Below are positions 1 through 11,132 of a DNA stretch of 39,316 bases, piece after piece. The DNA comes from Sphaerosporella brunnea. Its lineage: Eukaryota > Ascomycota > Pezizomycetes > Pezizales > Pyronemataceae. The notes under the pieces are model-generated. The model was not told where the DNA came from, did not search any database, and saw only the letters and a list, made by a program, of their open reading frames with translations. The DNA lies in the NCBI GenBank assembly GCA_008704415.1, contig VXIS01000396.1, positions 1 through 39,316 on the forward strand, given 5' to 3'. The stretch's first letter is position 1; the number at the start of each line of letters is the position of its first letter. The position numbers were made by a program, and so were the translations under genes.

Positions 1-333
1 ACGCTCTCGTGACCGCTTTGTATGCCTAAGAGCCAGGCACCATCTGAGATGGCGTCTACGGAAGCCTGTGGCACCTGTCCACCGGGCCTTGAAGCTATAA
101 AGCCGACTGTCCGCCCGCGCCACCTTTTCCGCTACATAGTACTGCCAACCCCCCCCCACCCCCCACGACGACAAACTGCGGTGCACCACCGCTGGGATAT
201 GACGACGATATAGCTGCTGTGCTGCTGCAGTCTTGCTCTGGAAATAGCGGTCACAATACGATCGGTTCATCATCAGCACTCGGAAACGAAAAGCACACAA
301 TTCCCCCGCCGGGAAACGTAAACCACAGCCAAT
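1..333. other. Spacer and 5' region of the GH3 gene
   Basis: No convincing coding sequence. It contains a C-rich run near 150-165 and a TATAAA at 96-101 that may serve the downstream glycosidase gene. Short open frames here have no recognisable protein features. Confidence 0.5.
96..101 (+). promoter_or_regulatory. Possible TATA box of the GH3 gene
   Basis: TATAAA lies about 235 bp before the ATG at 334. It fits only if the 5' UTR is about 200 nt long. No transcript data support it, so it is a positional guess. Confidence 0.3.
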
Positions 334-3149
334 ATGGGCTCGCACGTCAGCAAGCCCTCCGCGCCAGAGCGGAGAAAGCAAAGCCTGCCGAAAAGGCGGA
401 GGACGACGACGACGGGCGCGAAGGTTCAGGAAGTAGTGGAGATTTCGGCAAGTCCGAGGGTCAGAGAGTTGATGTCGAAATTGACGCTGGAACAGAAGGT
501 TCGTCTTCCCTCCCTCCCCTCTTCTCGCCGGACTGATCACCCGCCAGATATCGCTGCTGGCTGGCCAGGACTTTTGGCGCACGCAGGAGATCAAAGAGCT
601 GGGAATCCCCGCATTGAAGGTCACCGACGGCCCGAATGGGGCTCGTGGCCAATACTTCACTGATGGCACACCGGTTTGTTTTCTGATGGAATGGCCGCTT
701 TCTCGCGCTGACGGTAAAAAGGCTGCGCTGTTCCCCTGTGGCGTCTCGCTGGCCGCGACCTGGAATACCGAGATATTGCATGCCGTCGGCGGAGCCCTGG
801 CGGAGGAAACGAAAGCACGCCAGGCACAGGTGCTCCTCGCCCCCACGGTCTGTATCCATCGATCCCCCCTTGGAGGCCGCAACTTCGAGTCCTTCTCGGA
901 AGACCCCTTGATTATTGGAAAGCTCGCGTCAGCCTACATCACCGGACTGCAAGAACGGGGGGTCGGCGCCACGATCAAGCATTTCGTCGGGAACGAGCAG
1001 GAGACGTGGAGGATGACGGTGAACTCGGTGGTCGAAGAAAGGCCGCTGAGGGAGCTGTACCTCAAACCGTTTGAGATTGCGATCCGCGAAGCGAAACCCT
1101 GGGCCGTCATGTCCTCGTATAACATGGTCAACGGTACGCATGCCGATATGAACGAGTTTACGCTGAAAAAGGTCCTGCGGGGTGAATGGAGATATGAGGG
1201 GTATTTCTTCGCCCGCCTGGGAGATGCACCTCGAGGCTGATGAGGTTTTGTAGGATCGTCATGTCCGATTGGGGCGGAACGAACTCCACGGGGCCATCCA
1301 TCAAGAGCGGTTGCGACCTTGAGATGCCGGGTCCAACCAAGCTGCGCGGGAAGAATGTCATGGAGGCCATCGAGAAAGGGGAAATCACAGTGAGGGATGT
1401 GGAGGAGTGCGCAGCGCGTGTTCTGACCTGGATCGAGAAGTGTGGAAGATTCGATCTGCCGTGGGAGGAGCCGGAGGAGAAGTCGATTGATACCGCCGAA
1501 ACACGAGCGTTGATACGGCAGGCTGCGACCGAGGGGCTGACATTGCTGAAAAACGAGAACAATGCTTTGCCCATCGGCCCGGATGTGCGAAGGATTGCTA
1601 TTATCGGTCCGAATGCGAAACAGCCGATTGCTGGCGGCGGCGGCAGCGCCAGCTTGAAGCCGTATTATCTCACCACTCCGTACGATTCGATCACAGCGAT
1701 AGCCGGCGACCGCACAATCCTATATGCCCCAGGAGCGCAAACCGAAAAATGGCTCCCATTGGCGTCCAACAACTGCACAACACCCTCTGGAAAGCCTGGT
1801 GTAGTCCTCGAGTTTTACAAGGGCGACAAGTTCGAAGGCACGCCCATGTTCATCCAGAACCGGCCAAAAACAGATCTCTTCCTCTGGGACAACGCGCCAA
1901 AGGAAGTCCTGCCCAAATACTCCTTCCGGGTGAAAACTCAAATCGTCCCGGAGACGACCGGGAATCACACCTTTGGCCTCTCCAGCGTTGGCCCGGCAAA
2001 GATGTACATCGATGGCGAGCTGCTCATCGACAACTGGGATTGGACGGAAGCGGGCGAGGCCATGTTTGACGGCTCAATAGAGGAGCTCGCTTACTGGCCA
2101 ATGGTGGCTGGACAAACGTACGCCATTCTTGTCGAGAGCACCAATGAAGTTCGCCCTGCCGCGAAGACAGGTCCCACCTATGGATACGGAGGCTGCAGGA
2201 TCGGCTTCGCCGAGCGACCAAACACAGATTTTGTGGCCGAGGCCGCAAGGATCGCAGCCAGCGCGGATGTGGCGATCGTTGTGGTCGGATTGGATGCGGA
2301 GTGGGAGTCAGAAGGCTATGACCGGCAGAGCATGAATCTCCCGAAGGATGGAAACCAGGATCGCCTGGTCGCTGCCGTGGCGGAGGCCAATCCGCGCACC
2401 ATCGTCGTCAACCAGTCCGGCACTCCCGTCACAATGCCTTGGGCGGACGATGTCCCTGCGATCCTGCAGGCCTGGTACCAAGGACAAGAGGCTGGAAACG
2501 CCCTTGCAGATGTCCTGCTGGGCCAAGCAAGCCCGAGTGGAAAACTCCCGGTTACTTTCCCCAAGAGGCTGGAAGATAACCCCACGTACCACAATTGGCC
2601 GGGAGAAGACCGCCGAGTGATTTACGGTGAGGGTCTTTTCGTCGGTTACCGCCACTACGACCGCGTGAAAGTGGAACCGCTCTTCCCCTTCGGCCATGGG
2701 ATCACCTACACCACTTTCGAGTACGGGACCCCCACAATCAGTGCAACCGTGCTTCCCGAGTCTGGAAATATCACCATCTCCGTACCAATAACGAACACCG
2801 GCAAGGTCAGCGGCAAGGAGACCGTGCAGCTGTATATCCGCGACGTGAAATCCCGATTACTGCGGCCAGAGAAAGAGCTGGCCGCGTTCGGGAAAGTGTC
2901 GCTGGAGCCAGGGGAAACCAAAACGGTAGACCTGTCGATCGACAAACATGCTGTCGGGTATTACGACCCGAGCTTGTCGAGCTGGATCGCAGAAGAGGGC
3001 GTGTTCGAAGCGTTGGTGGCGGCATCGTCGGTAGATATCAAGTAAGCTTCTAGGATGCCCTCCTCTCGACCGAAGCCGTCAATCCGCTGACATGTTCCAG
3101 GGGAACCGTGGAGTTCAAAGTCGCGCAGTCGTTTACTTGGCTCTTCTGA
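334..3149 (+). CDS. Beta-glucosidase, glycoside hydrolase family 3 with PA14 domain
   Basis: Predicted exons are 334-498, 548-673, 722-1200, 1254-3041 and 3101-3149, giving 868 aa. Introns are 49, 48, 53 and 59 nt; the second is in frame and ends in AAG after a good GCTGAC branch site. The last intron is supported because it restores the usual GH3 end, SFTWLF. The family hydrolyses terminal beta-D-glucosyl residues of oligosaccharides. Visible motifs are KHFVGNEQE, the nucleophile Asp262 in MSDWGG, LLKNENNALP, a PA14 insertion at roughly 400-575, WESEG near 607-611 with the likely acid/base Glu, FPFGHG, and a C-terminal fibronectin-III-like domain. No signal peptide is visible, so an intracellular enzyme of the bglH/I/J kind is likely. 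The basic N-terminus before MSKLTLEQK is unusual; a start at that inner Met is possible. Confidence 0.93.
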
Positions 3150-3826
3150 TCGGAAGAAATCAAGATTTCTGGTTTTGTTAGATAGGAACTGTAGGAATAC
3201 ACTGGGGGTTCGGATGTGATATATGGGGTTTGGACGAGGTCGTTTATAGTTGTAAGCTCTGTTTTTCGCAGCGTGGGTTCTTGGTTTAAAATACAGCATC
3301 TTCTGTTTGCGAATTCCTTAGCTTTTTGGATCCTTCGACTTCCAGCCGGAAAGTGGGCTTAACTTAGACCTCGGATGTTTAAAGCGCTACGTTTGAGACG
3401 CGAGACGTCGATCGAACTGTGTGGCGTCAGCAAGCGGAAAGCCTACTAATTAACTAGAGGACTGATGAACAATCAACTGCGTCATAAACGCTCACTCATT
3501 TGGATGCTTGCTTGAAGACAAAACCACAACCCTTCCATTGCATGGTTTTTCGGAAGAGCCTAATAGAGCGCTGTGCTCCATCGTCGCAATGACATCCCGT
3601 AGCTAAAAGTCTCTTATCAAAGGTTTGAACATCCTCGGTACTGATTATTGTTAAATACAGCCCCATTTGTAGGAATCACCTCACTGTATGATCGTGCTGG
3701 TATCACGTAATATTGAAATTTGAATCGAGGCGATGAAGTCTGGGGAAAGAACCTGTGAGCGTTGCCACCGCTTGGCATTCATGAATATCTAGAGACGGAA
3801 TGTGTAATAAATGTACGCATGCAGTC

Positions 3827-3891
3827 CAGTGTTCCTAATAGCCGGCCCAACAAGCCCGGCTGTGCGGGCAGGCTGACTATTAGGAACACTG
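3827..3891. repeat. 15-bp perfect inverted repeat with extended stem
   Basis: The left arm 3827-3841 (CAGTGTTCCTAATAG) is the exact reverse complement of 3877-3891. Inside the arms, GCCC/GGGC and CC/GG pairs extend the stem imperfectly. Total span is 65 bp. It touches the dispersed repeat copy at 3907-3990, so it may belong to the same or a nested small element. It is not next to the 3' end of a gene. Confidence 0.7.
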
Positions 3892-3906
3892 ACGCAGTCT
3901 ACCAAT

Positions 3907-3990
3907 ACTATGGCAGGCCCTCCGCCCATCCCCCCATCCCCCCACCCCCTCCCCCCCAATCCTGATATGGTCTCATGCGTCAACACCCCG
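3907..3990 (+). repeat. Dispersed repeat family, copy D (short, degenerate)
   Basis: This copy shares TATGGCAG-GCCCTC, then CCCAATCCTG, ATCTCATG-like and GTCAAC segments, in the same order, with copies at 9023-9145 (reverse), 27899-27978 and 36784-36894. It appears internally deleted between the CCTG and GTCTCATG blocks and expanded in C runs. It is the most diverged member. Confidence 0.45.
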
Positions 3991-5853
3991 CCAGGGCCAT
4001 CACCATCACTTCACGGTGGGCTCCATTCGGGAGGTAAACATTCCACTCGTCGAAACTCAAACCCAAGAGCTGTCATGAGCATAGCGACGGATACGGCTGG
4101 CGAATTTTGTGGTGAGGTGGTACTCGCCCGCAATCAAGCAATGCATCGGCGACAGCGTTCAGCAAGCGATGAAGCCCACCTCCCGGGGAATGTACGGCTG
4201 TGGGGTAATTCCACACCATTGGTGACGGTATGATGCCGGCAGCCTTAAACCCTCCAACTCTGCACCTCCTTCAGTTCAAGGTGCTGCAGGGAGCTTTTCA
4301 GGTGGCTTGGTAAGCCTTCTCAGCAAATTGTTTGGTCCCATAAACATCTCCTGATGCATAAGACTCTAGAATAACCCTGTCTTCCCAAAGCAGCGTAGGT
4401 GGTACGGCTTCGAGCGTAGCAGGGGCCGTTTCTCGGAGCGTACTGATCATGGGGCTCTAACCATAGTTCTTCCTCGTATAGACCACAGTGGCATCGCGAT
4501 GGGCCACCGAACGCTTCATGGTATATATACTGATTGTTGTATGGTTTGAGAGTGGCGTTTGGCAGATATGCAGTGTCGCAAGGTCAAATGTAAAGTATTT
4601 GAGGCGTGCGCACTTAGGGTGATTGTAGTTTTGACGTCGACGCAAGGCATCGCTGACAGGGAGCTAGCCGCTGTCTTTTTGTTGAACGAAGTGCACGCGG
4701 GTTTTGCCTCACTGAAAATCAATTTTTGCGCTAATGTGGAAACAGATAGAGCTTTTTTTCAACTGGCTGCCGAGAATGATCGTGGTGGGGTCCTTCTTTG
4801 AGCCCAGCTTGTGTCTGTAGGTGACGTGACGGTAGTGAGCCGCGGCCAGAACAGAGATGGCGAGTAGCGATGGTGGTTGCGATAGGAACTGGTGTGGCTA
4901 GAAAATGTTTGCAGTAGGTTGTATATCTTGGATTCGGAGGAGGGTTTCAGCCAGGTAGTATGTAAGTGGCCACGCGAGGTCGGGAAGGATTAGGCATACT
5001 TCCACAGCTAGAGTATGTCGGCTGGTTTCCTATACCACGCCCTCTCCAACTAGGAGCGGAGGGTTTTGGTTTTGTGACATTTCTTTTTGCTGCAACTGCG
5101 TTGTCACTGTTGGTTTTTTCGTGCTTTGAGCATCCTCTATTGACTTGGAGAAACAGTGTGTCATGCCTTACAAATGAAAAGCGATCCAACTGTGCCAAGC
5201 ATGAGGCGGTTCATGGACGGGAGAGAGCTCCAGAGGCCGAGTGACGTTCCGTGAGCGCCATGGACACTGTCAACGGTCAGAGCGAGAGTAGCGAGTGGCG
5301 GCGTTACACCGCACCTGCGCTTAAACGAACCTCCTCGATGTTTGTTGTCCGAGCACCTTCCAGCCGCACGAACCCCGACGGCGATGCCTCCGCGCCCCCA
5401 TTCAAGACGGCAGTTCAAGAAGGTTTCTGCAAAATACATATGTAATTAATTAAGGAGAGGAAAGCTCGAGCACAGAGCACAGAGCACAATAGGGCAACTC
5501 GACGCATGGCACTCGATACAGTACTCTACTCTGCTATACATAGTATCGCGGCAGAGGCGAATCACCACGGCTGAGGATGCCAAGTCTGGGCGATGCAAGT
5601 GCACGTGGGGGCCGAAAACGTTTCGACTTTCACGACTTCACAGTGTCGATGTTCACAATACCGGCGAGATGCCACAATACAGATGGTGCGAGACCATACA
5701 ACATCCTGGAGCATCAGGGTCAGGGCTGGACTCATTTGGGACGCGCACGTGGCACGCGCGTCAGTGTGGAGATGCTACAGCTGCCATAAAATCTTTCATA
5801 AATCCCCGACCGCCATGTACTAAGTATGTTCTCCCCCTTACAGCTCTTCCACG

Positions 5854-7485
5854 ATGCTTCATTTACTCTCATTGGTAGTGAGCGTTTGCGCCCATCTCGT
5901 TCACGGTGCCGCGCCGCAGACACCATTGCACCATTCCGATTACACCTCAATATCGCCCTCCGAGAGCGCTTCAGTATCAGATAACAACCCCTCTTTCATC
6001 TTCCGCTCTGTCAACGGCCTCCTCCGCCAGCTTCCCAATACCTTCTCCCCAAACGGCTTCTCTGTAGTCCCCGCGACAATACCCGCGTTTACGAACCTCT
6101 ATCATGCACGCAAAGACTCCGGGCCCATTCCCAAAGTCGAATGGGTCGCCTTCGACGCCGAAATGTCGTACGGAATCATGGGTGGCCGCGGAGGTGAGAC
6201 CTGGATGCACACATACATGACTACACGGGATGTGCGAGTGCTGGTATTTGATGGCATGAGTGCGGCACTCATGGGCGAGCGGGGCACGCTGGATTCGCAG
6301 AAAGTGTTTCTCTATGGGGAGGTGAAGAATGACACCGGGAGGCGGCCCGGAAGAGAAGGGGGCGGAGGGCATGGAGAACCCGGGCCCGTCTTTGATGAAT
6401 ACACCCGCGCAGAAGATTTGTGTAGATGGGCCGCGTCGCTGGAAGGTGCCAGGATCGAGGGCTTCGTGCGGATGAATGCCGGATTCGAGGCGGTGTGGTG
6501 CGACTTCGAAAACAGCGACAGCTGGAAGCTTGTTTCAAAATTGAATGTCACTGCCCCCGCGAAAGCAATAGATAGACTCCTGGATACTCCGCCTGATCGT
6601 CGACCCCCAGGAGGTCCTCCATATGGACCACCAAGGGACGGACGTGGAGTGCCTTGGTCCAACGCGGCAGTATGGGAATGGATTCGCTCGGCCACCTGGC
6701 ATTATTCACTCTCCCCAGAGTCGAGGGTCATTCCCGATACGTGTCGTTTCTTCACCTATTACTCTCCCGACTTCGCTTCCTTCCCCCACGACCTCACCAC
6801 TCGCAAGGACTTTTCGCACCGCTTGGTCAACGTTACCAAAGAAGACGCCGCCGCATTCAAAGCGCAGATCGGCGAGAGCCTCGTCGCCACTGACATGCCC
6901 TGCTCAGGCCTCGACTGGCAGCGGGTAACACAGGACATCATGGAGCGTTACGGCGGGCGGATCAAAGAGCTTGAAATTGTGCTGTCTTCGAACACTACCA
7001 ACGCTACCACGAAGGCCGAAAAAGCGGGGATCTTGGCTTTTGGCGGCATCATGCCGTTTGTCTCCGATTCTAAGCGAGACGGCGCACAAGAACGGTGCAG
7101 CACTGCGTACACCGCGTTTATTCCCGAAGGTTCATTATCGCCGCAAGAGGTCCTGCTGCGGCACACGGTAGAGCAAGTAGTCGGCAGAATCTGTCAGCTG
7201 TTTATCAGCGTGTACTTTGAGCAGTTAGAACATCCACCGTCGGAGTATGGGGTGCTCGGGTGGAAGAGGAACACTGTGGAACTAGTGGAATGGCTTGATT
7301 GGGATATGTGGCGACGATGCGAGCGGCAATGCGCGTGGGATGAAGTGTGTGCGGTCCCGCTGTGGCCGGTGCTCGGAATGTTTGATTGGGATGAGAGAAT
7401 TACGCCCGAGTGTGTTAATAGCACTGTGCTGCAGAATCGGAGGAGGTCGCCGCCCGGAAAGAATTGGGCGGTTTTGCATGCATAA
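5854..7485 (+). CDS. Secreted glycoprotein of unknown function
   Basis: A single-exon frame of 543 aa. The first 18-19 residues form a classic signal peptide (MLHLLSLVVSVCAHLVHG, then AAP), so the product is probably secreted or cell-wall associated. There are several N-glycosylation sequons (NDT, NVT twice, NTT, NAT, NST). A conserved-looking core reads VEWVAFDAEMSYGIMGG, then TTRDVRVLVFDGMSAALMG and LDSQKVFLYGEV. I recognise this pattern from uncharacterised ascomycete secreted proteins, but no enzyme function is known to me. A Pro/Gly/Arg-rich linker lies near 247-270, and the C-terminal quarter has Cys-rich, Trp-rich segments. Codon use is GC-rich, like the flanking genes. The next gene is convergent. 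Confidence 0.85.
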   Translation: MLHLLSLVVSVCAHLVHGAAPQTPLHHSDYTSISPSESASVSDNNPSFIFRSVNGLLRQLPNTFSPNGFSVVPATIPAFTNLYHARKDSGPIPKVEWVAFDAEMSYGIMGGRGGETWMHTYMTTRDVRVLVFDGMSAALMGERGTLDSQKVFLYGEVKNDTGRRPGREGGGGHGEPGPVFDEYTRAEDLCRWAASLEGARIEGFVRMNAGFEAVWCDFENSDSWKLVSKLNVTAPAKAIDRLLDTPPDRRPPGGPPYGPPRDGRGVPWSNAAVWEWIRSATWHYSLSPESRVIPDTCRFFTYYSPDFASFPHDLTTRKDFSHRLVNVTKEDAAAFKAQIGESLVATDMPCSGLDWQRVTQDIMERYGGRIKELEIVLSSNTTNATTKAEKAGILAFGGIMPFVSDSKRDGAQERCSTAYTAFIPEGSLSPQEVLLRHTVEQVVGRICQLFISVYFEQLEHPPSEYGVLGWKRNTVELVEWLDWDMWRRCERQCAWDEVCAVPLWPVLGMFDWDERITPECVNSTVLQNRRRSPPGKNWAVLHA

Positions 7486-7756
7486 GCACACTTCACGGTT
7501 CTTCATTTGCTTCGATATATAGACTTTATAGAGATATCCTGGATCCTTTATGCAGCGTTCTTCAAGCCACCGTTATCTACAAGTGCCTGTTGTATTCCAT
7601 AATCAAGGAACCGACGGTTACCGCGCCATGTAGTTGCCCTCGTTCGCCGTTTGAATAGCTCGGATCATTGCAGAAGTCCTCAATGAACTGGAAGCTGCCC
7701 CGATGCACTAAGCCATCGCTTCCCAAATGCAGTAACACGTCCTATCAACATCAAGC

Positions 7757-8218
7757 CTATATCCGACTCAAGTACCCATCCGCAAAACGTACCTTCCTCG
7801 ATTCAGGCGCCCGCACCGGCAAGCAATCCGCAAGATCAATCTCGTCTCTGTTCCTTCCGCGCCACAACTGCGTAGAGCTCCTGCAGCCATCACTACCCAG
7901 AGATCTGGACTCGACACCTGCTTCCTCCCCAAAACTCCCCCTCCCCGCTTTCCCGCAAACTCGCTCCTCTGTAGCCACCGCCCCGACTGTACTCCTGTCC
8001 TCGGAACTCTCCCCGGTTTCCTCCGCCTCCGCAGCCTCCGCCTCCGGGTCCTGCAAATGCCTCCCAAAACGCCGCCGCCATTTGCAGAAACAGAAACAAC
8101 ACGCTGAGATTATGACCATGGCGAAGGCGGTGATGCTTATACCGATGCCGATTCGTTGGTTTTTCATGTCATTGGGGTCGGGTAGGGAATCGGTGGCCAT
8201 GGATATGAGTGTTTCCAT
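7757..8218 (-). CDS. Small single-pass membrane protein, hypothetical
   Basis: Frame of 153 aa counted from the ATG at 8218 (METLISMATDSLPD). One strong transmembrane segment follows at about residues 22-44 (IGIGISITAFAMVIISACCF), followed by a basic stop-transfer KWRRRF. The rest is an acidic then basic cytosolic tail. A short extracellular N-terminus with one membrane span resembles many orphan fungal membrane proteins. The frame stays open upstream to 8455, but that stretch looks non-coding. A 191-codon frame on the opposite strand overlaps it and lacks any protein-like feature. No homologue is recognised. Confidence 0.5.
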   Translation of the reverse strand: METLISMATDSLPDPNDMKNQRIGIGISITAFAMVIISACCFCFCKWRRRFGRHLQDPEAEAAEAEETGESSEDRSTVGAVATEERVCGKAGRGSFGEEAGVESRSLGSDGCRSSTQLWRGRNRDEIDLADCLPVRAPESRKVRFADGYLSRI

Positions 8219-9815
8219 TGTGAACTGGTGGGGTGTGGTTTGAGGGATGAGGGAAAGAGGGATTGGGTCCGAAGGGCTGGTGTGTTTGTTTAATAGGGCA
8301 TCGGGAGCTGAGGGCGGGTGGTAGCATGGGGCCCCGAGGTATATATACGTAGGATTGTCGGCTTCATGAAAGTTATGCGCAGGTGGGCATCCGGAGCTCG
8401 AGGGAGGTTTGCAGATCGCCATGTATCTAGCTAGGGCAGAGATGAGAAAAGCCATTTATATGTTCCGACCCGTTGGCAAGAAAATCACTTGGCCAAGAGG
8501 CCGGCCCACTTAGCAAGTGGCCTAGCTCTTGACCAAGAGCAAGCTTTACAATGAGGCCATCAACTTGGGCAAGGGGTCGTCGCCAGTTGTTCAGCCATGT
8601 GGCGATGCCTAATCCTCCGCCCCACTACACAACTGCACTGTGTAGATACTTGTTCTCCCTCTCCATCCCCTCAAAAGGCCCCCAGAGTCTCCGCGTGCGA
8701 TGTTAAGGCACTAAACTTCTTGTTGCACCTTCAAGTTCCCATTACGATTCATCTTCATGTCGGTCTTGGGCTTCCGGTGTAGTATTTACAGAGCATATGT
8801 CGTCGGGGCGAGGGTGTGAGCGTCAACGTCTACATTGGCGGGGGTGCCGTCTACACCAAGCCGCGTAAGCCACGCAGCCTGAGGCTTTTGGCAAGGAAGG
8901 AGAAGGAAAAGGAGAAGCAGCAGGCTTCAAGTTCTGGTGTGGAAGGGTGAACAGGGGGGTTCTTTACGCTTGTCTTTGTTTTTGTTTTTGTTTTCGGCTC
9001 TAGGCAGAGGGGCGGGGGAAGCGGGTGGCCGCAGTTGACCCATGAGATAGCATCAATACGGGGGCAGACAGGATTTGGGTGTGGATGAGTTGAGGGTCTG
9101 CCATAATCTACAAAGGTTGCATGCGGACAACAAACTTGATTACACATTGTTCTGCTTACGGTCCGACAAGATGAATTTACGGACAGCACTTTGGCTCGAT
9201 AACGAATGGATGTGCAAACAAATGGGACGAAAAAACTTTCCACTTGCCGACCAGACTGGCCCCATCACCAGGTGAATCACCTTCTCACTGGGCCATCTCA
9301 CGGTCAGGTCTCTTGAGCAAGTATATATGTTCCGGCCCGTACGCGACCAAATCCCGGTCGCGACTCGTACGTCTCCACGTCACGACTGGTATTCCCGCTC
9401 ACGAACGTCTACTGTACCCTTTCAAAGACTCTACATCGAGCTCAGGTTTGTCCAGATGGGCGAACCAATAAAAAATACGAGTAACAGAAGGTGGAGGAGA
9501 ATTTTTCCCTCTGATACGCTTTCGTATCCAATGACTCGCTTCAGCCCATATGTTGCACAGGACGGTTTTCCCCATACAAAATGCTCTTTATGACCTGCTA
9601 TTCAGACTTTCGCAAATTCACACGTAACTTCATTCTAATTCCCGCTTCCCCTTCTGCTGCACTTAGCCTAACTAGCTCGATCCTTCCGCCCTGTGAAAAA
9701 AACCGAAAGTCTAACTTCGCCTCCATTGAGCCTTTCTAGCTGATCATTAGACTTCGATCGACATTGTCAGAAGGGCAAGATGTATACCTGGTGGGCGTGT
9801 GGTAGACAACCGTGT
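8219..9815. other. Spacer with a dispersed repeat copy
   Basis: About 1.6 kb without a convincing gene. It holds dispersed repeat copy A at 9023-9145, a TTTTTG-rich tract near 8976-8997, and imperfect palindromic CTCTTG/CAAGAG words around 8488-8545. Nothing else can be supported. Confidence 0.45.
9023..9145 (-). repeat. Dispersed repeat family, copy A
   Basis: Read on the minus strand, this copy runs TAATCAAG, TTGTCCGCATGCA, TATGGCAGACCC, ATCCTGTCTGCCCCC, TATTGATGCTATCTCATG and CAACTGCGGCCACCC. About 47 bp of its inner part matches 27931-27977 with only two differences, and the whole length aligns to 36784-36894. No coding capacity. Both ends grade into unique DNA without obvious inverted repeats. 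Confidence 0.7.
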
Positions 9816-10694
9816 TCATCCTCGCGCGAGTAGATCTTCAATGGCAGTGCACTTCCATATGGAAGCAATGGCCAGCGCTGATTGACCTCTTGGATCGTTA
9901 GCCTTGATGTCCGCACCGTGGTCGAGGAGGAGCTGGACGATAGCCTCGTGGCCATTGGCTGACGCATGATGCAGTGCTGTCCAATGTTCTTTGTCCTGTG
10001 TGTGTGGGTCTGCTCCGCGATGGAAAAGCAGTCGAACTGTAGCCTCGTGGCTGCTTCGATCAAGGACGTCCAGCTGGCATCACGCAAACTCTCAGAGGCG
10101 GCCTCGTATTTCTCCTCAAACCTAAGCTTAAGGAGCAGCTCGACTTTTCCAGGGTGCTTCTTCGGGACAGCTATATAGAGCGCATCAGAAACCGCGTCCT
10201 CTGGTACAGGTTGTCGTTCTAAAAGGTTCCGTACGCCAATTTCATGACCCTCCGAAGAAGCTTGAATGAGCGCTTTAGTGACATCCAAGCAATTATCTTT
10301 TACCGTCCAAGTCAGAAGCCTTGTGTACCCTTCACAAGCGAGGATACATTGTCCGTGTGGAACACATACATCCGTGGCAAAAGCTGCAATAGCTGGTGCA
10401 TTCGAGTGATTGACTATGAGGTTGCACTGTAGGAATATTTCTAACTCAGCCGCACTGCATAGCTGATTGAAGTATCGACTGGGTAAGCTGACTAAACTTG
10501 CGACGTCCTTGTTCAAGCGTATCGAAGGTTGGATGGTTCTCCGAGGTGACGGTCGACTTCAGGGGGTGGTATTGCATAGCTGAGCAGGTGTGGCTAGGGT
10601 CATCGCAGAAAGCCAGGAGTGTGTCGGTGTTATCCGGATTACCCAATTCTCCAGATTTCGATTCTATTTTGTTGATGAATTTGAGACAGGTCAT
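9816..10694 (-). pseudogene. Ankyrin-repeat protein, frameshifted remnant
   Basis: Coding similarity runs across three minus-strand frames. Frame 1, from the ATG at 10694, reads MTCLKFINKIESKSGELG to about 10505. Frame 2 continues with CSAAELEIFLQ, GYTRLLTWTVKDNCLDVTK and LIQASSEGHEIGVRNLLERQ to about 10050. Frame 3 then gives clear ankyrin repeats (HEATVRLLFHRGADPHTQDK, WTALHHASANGHEAIVQLLL, DHGADIKAND) ending at a TGA at 9816-9818. The shifts fall near 10500 and 10045-10060. Neither junction looks like an intron of normal size for this genome. Ankyrin arrays of this style are typical C-terminal parts of fungal NLR-like or F-box proteins, but no NACHT domain is present here. I infer a decayed gene; a sequence error could explain one shift, less easily two. 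Confidence 0.7.
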
Positions 10695-11132
10695 GGTTGC
10701 CGTGGTTGTTGCTAAGGACAAGGTAGTTTGTGTTGATTGGAAACGCTGCGAGAGGCTTAGTTAATCAGAATGTTTCCAGGCCAAAGTTGGAAACAACGGG
10801 GGCGACAGAATGACGACGCCTTGAAGAAAACCACACAGCTGTAGCGTGGCTTTCTTGGCGTCTCCTGAAAAGTTGATATCACCGCTACAGGCAATAAACT
10901 CACTCCGAATCGAGCCGCAACTCTAATATAAATCCCGATATATCTCCAACATGCAGTTGATCTGGCATTCAACTATATCATGGGACACGCCCAGGGTAAC
11001 ACAGAAAACCATTGGCGTCTACTGAGAATCTGCTCGAACCTGTGGGATTTTTTGACCATCATGCTTGAAATGTGGAAGTAGTTACAGGACCGAGTTCATT
11101 GTCTGAGGCAACTTTGCGCCACCCGTCCCGGT
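10695..11132. other. Spacer upstream of the ankyrin pseudogene
   Basis: No gene recognised. It should include the former promoter of the ankyrin remnant and the 3' flank of the small gene ending at 11133. Confidence 0.4.

Larger units (their letters stand above)
3150..5853. other. Long spacer between the GH3 gene and the secreted-protein gene
   Basis: About 2.7 kb. It holds a 15-bp inverted repeat (3827-3891) and a dispersed repeat copy (3907-3990) with a C-rich stretch near 3920-3960. Open frames are short and show no domain. A 61-codon frame from an ATG at 5260 to 5445 is the least bad candidate but has no recognisable feature. The last 150 bp before 5854 should contain the promoter of the next gene. 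Confidence 0.5.

Noticed and set aside
7668..8243. 191-codon plus-strand frame opposite the small membrane protein
   Set aside because: It shows Pro/Ser-rich composition without motifs; the minus strand has a clear membrane helix with a basic flank.
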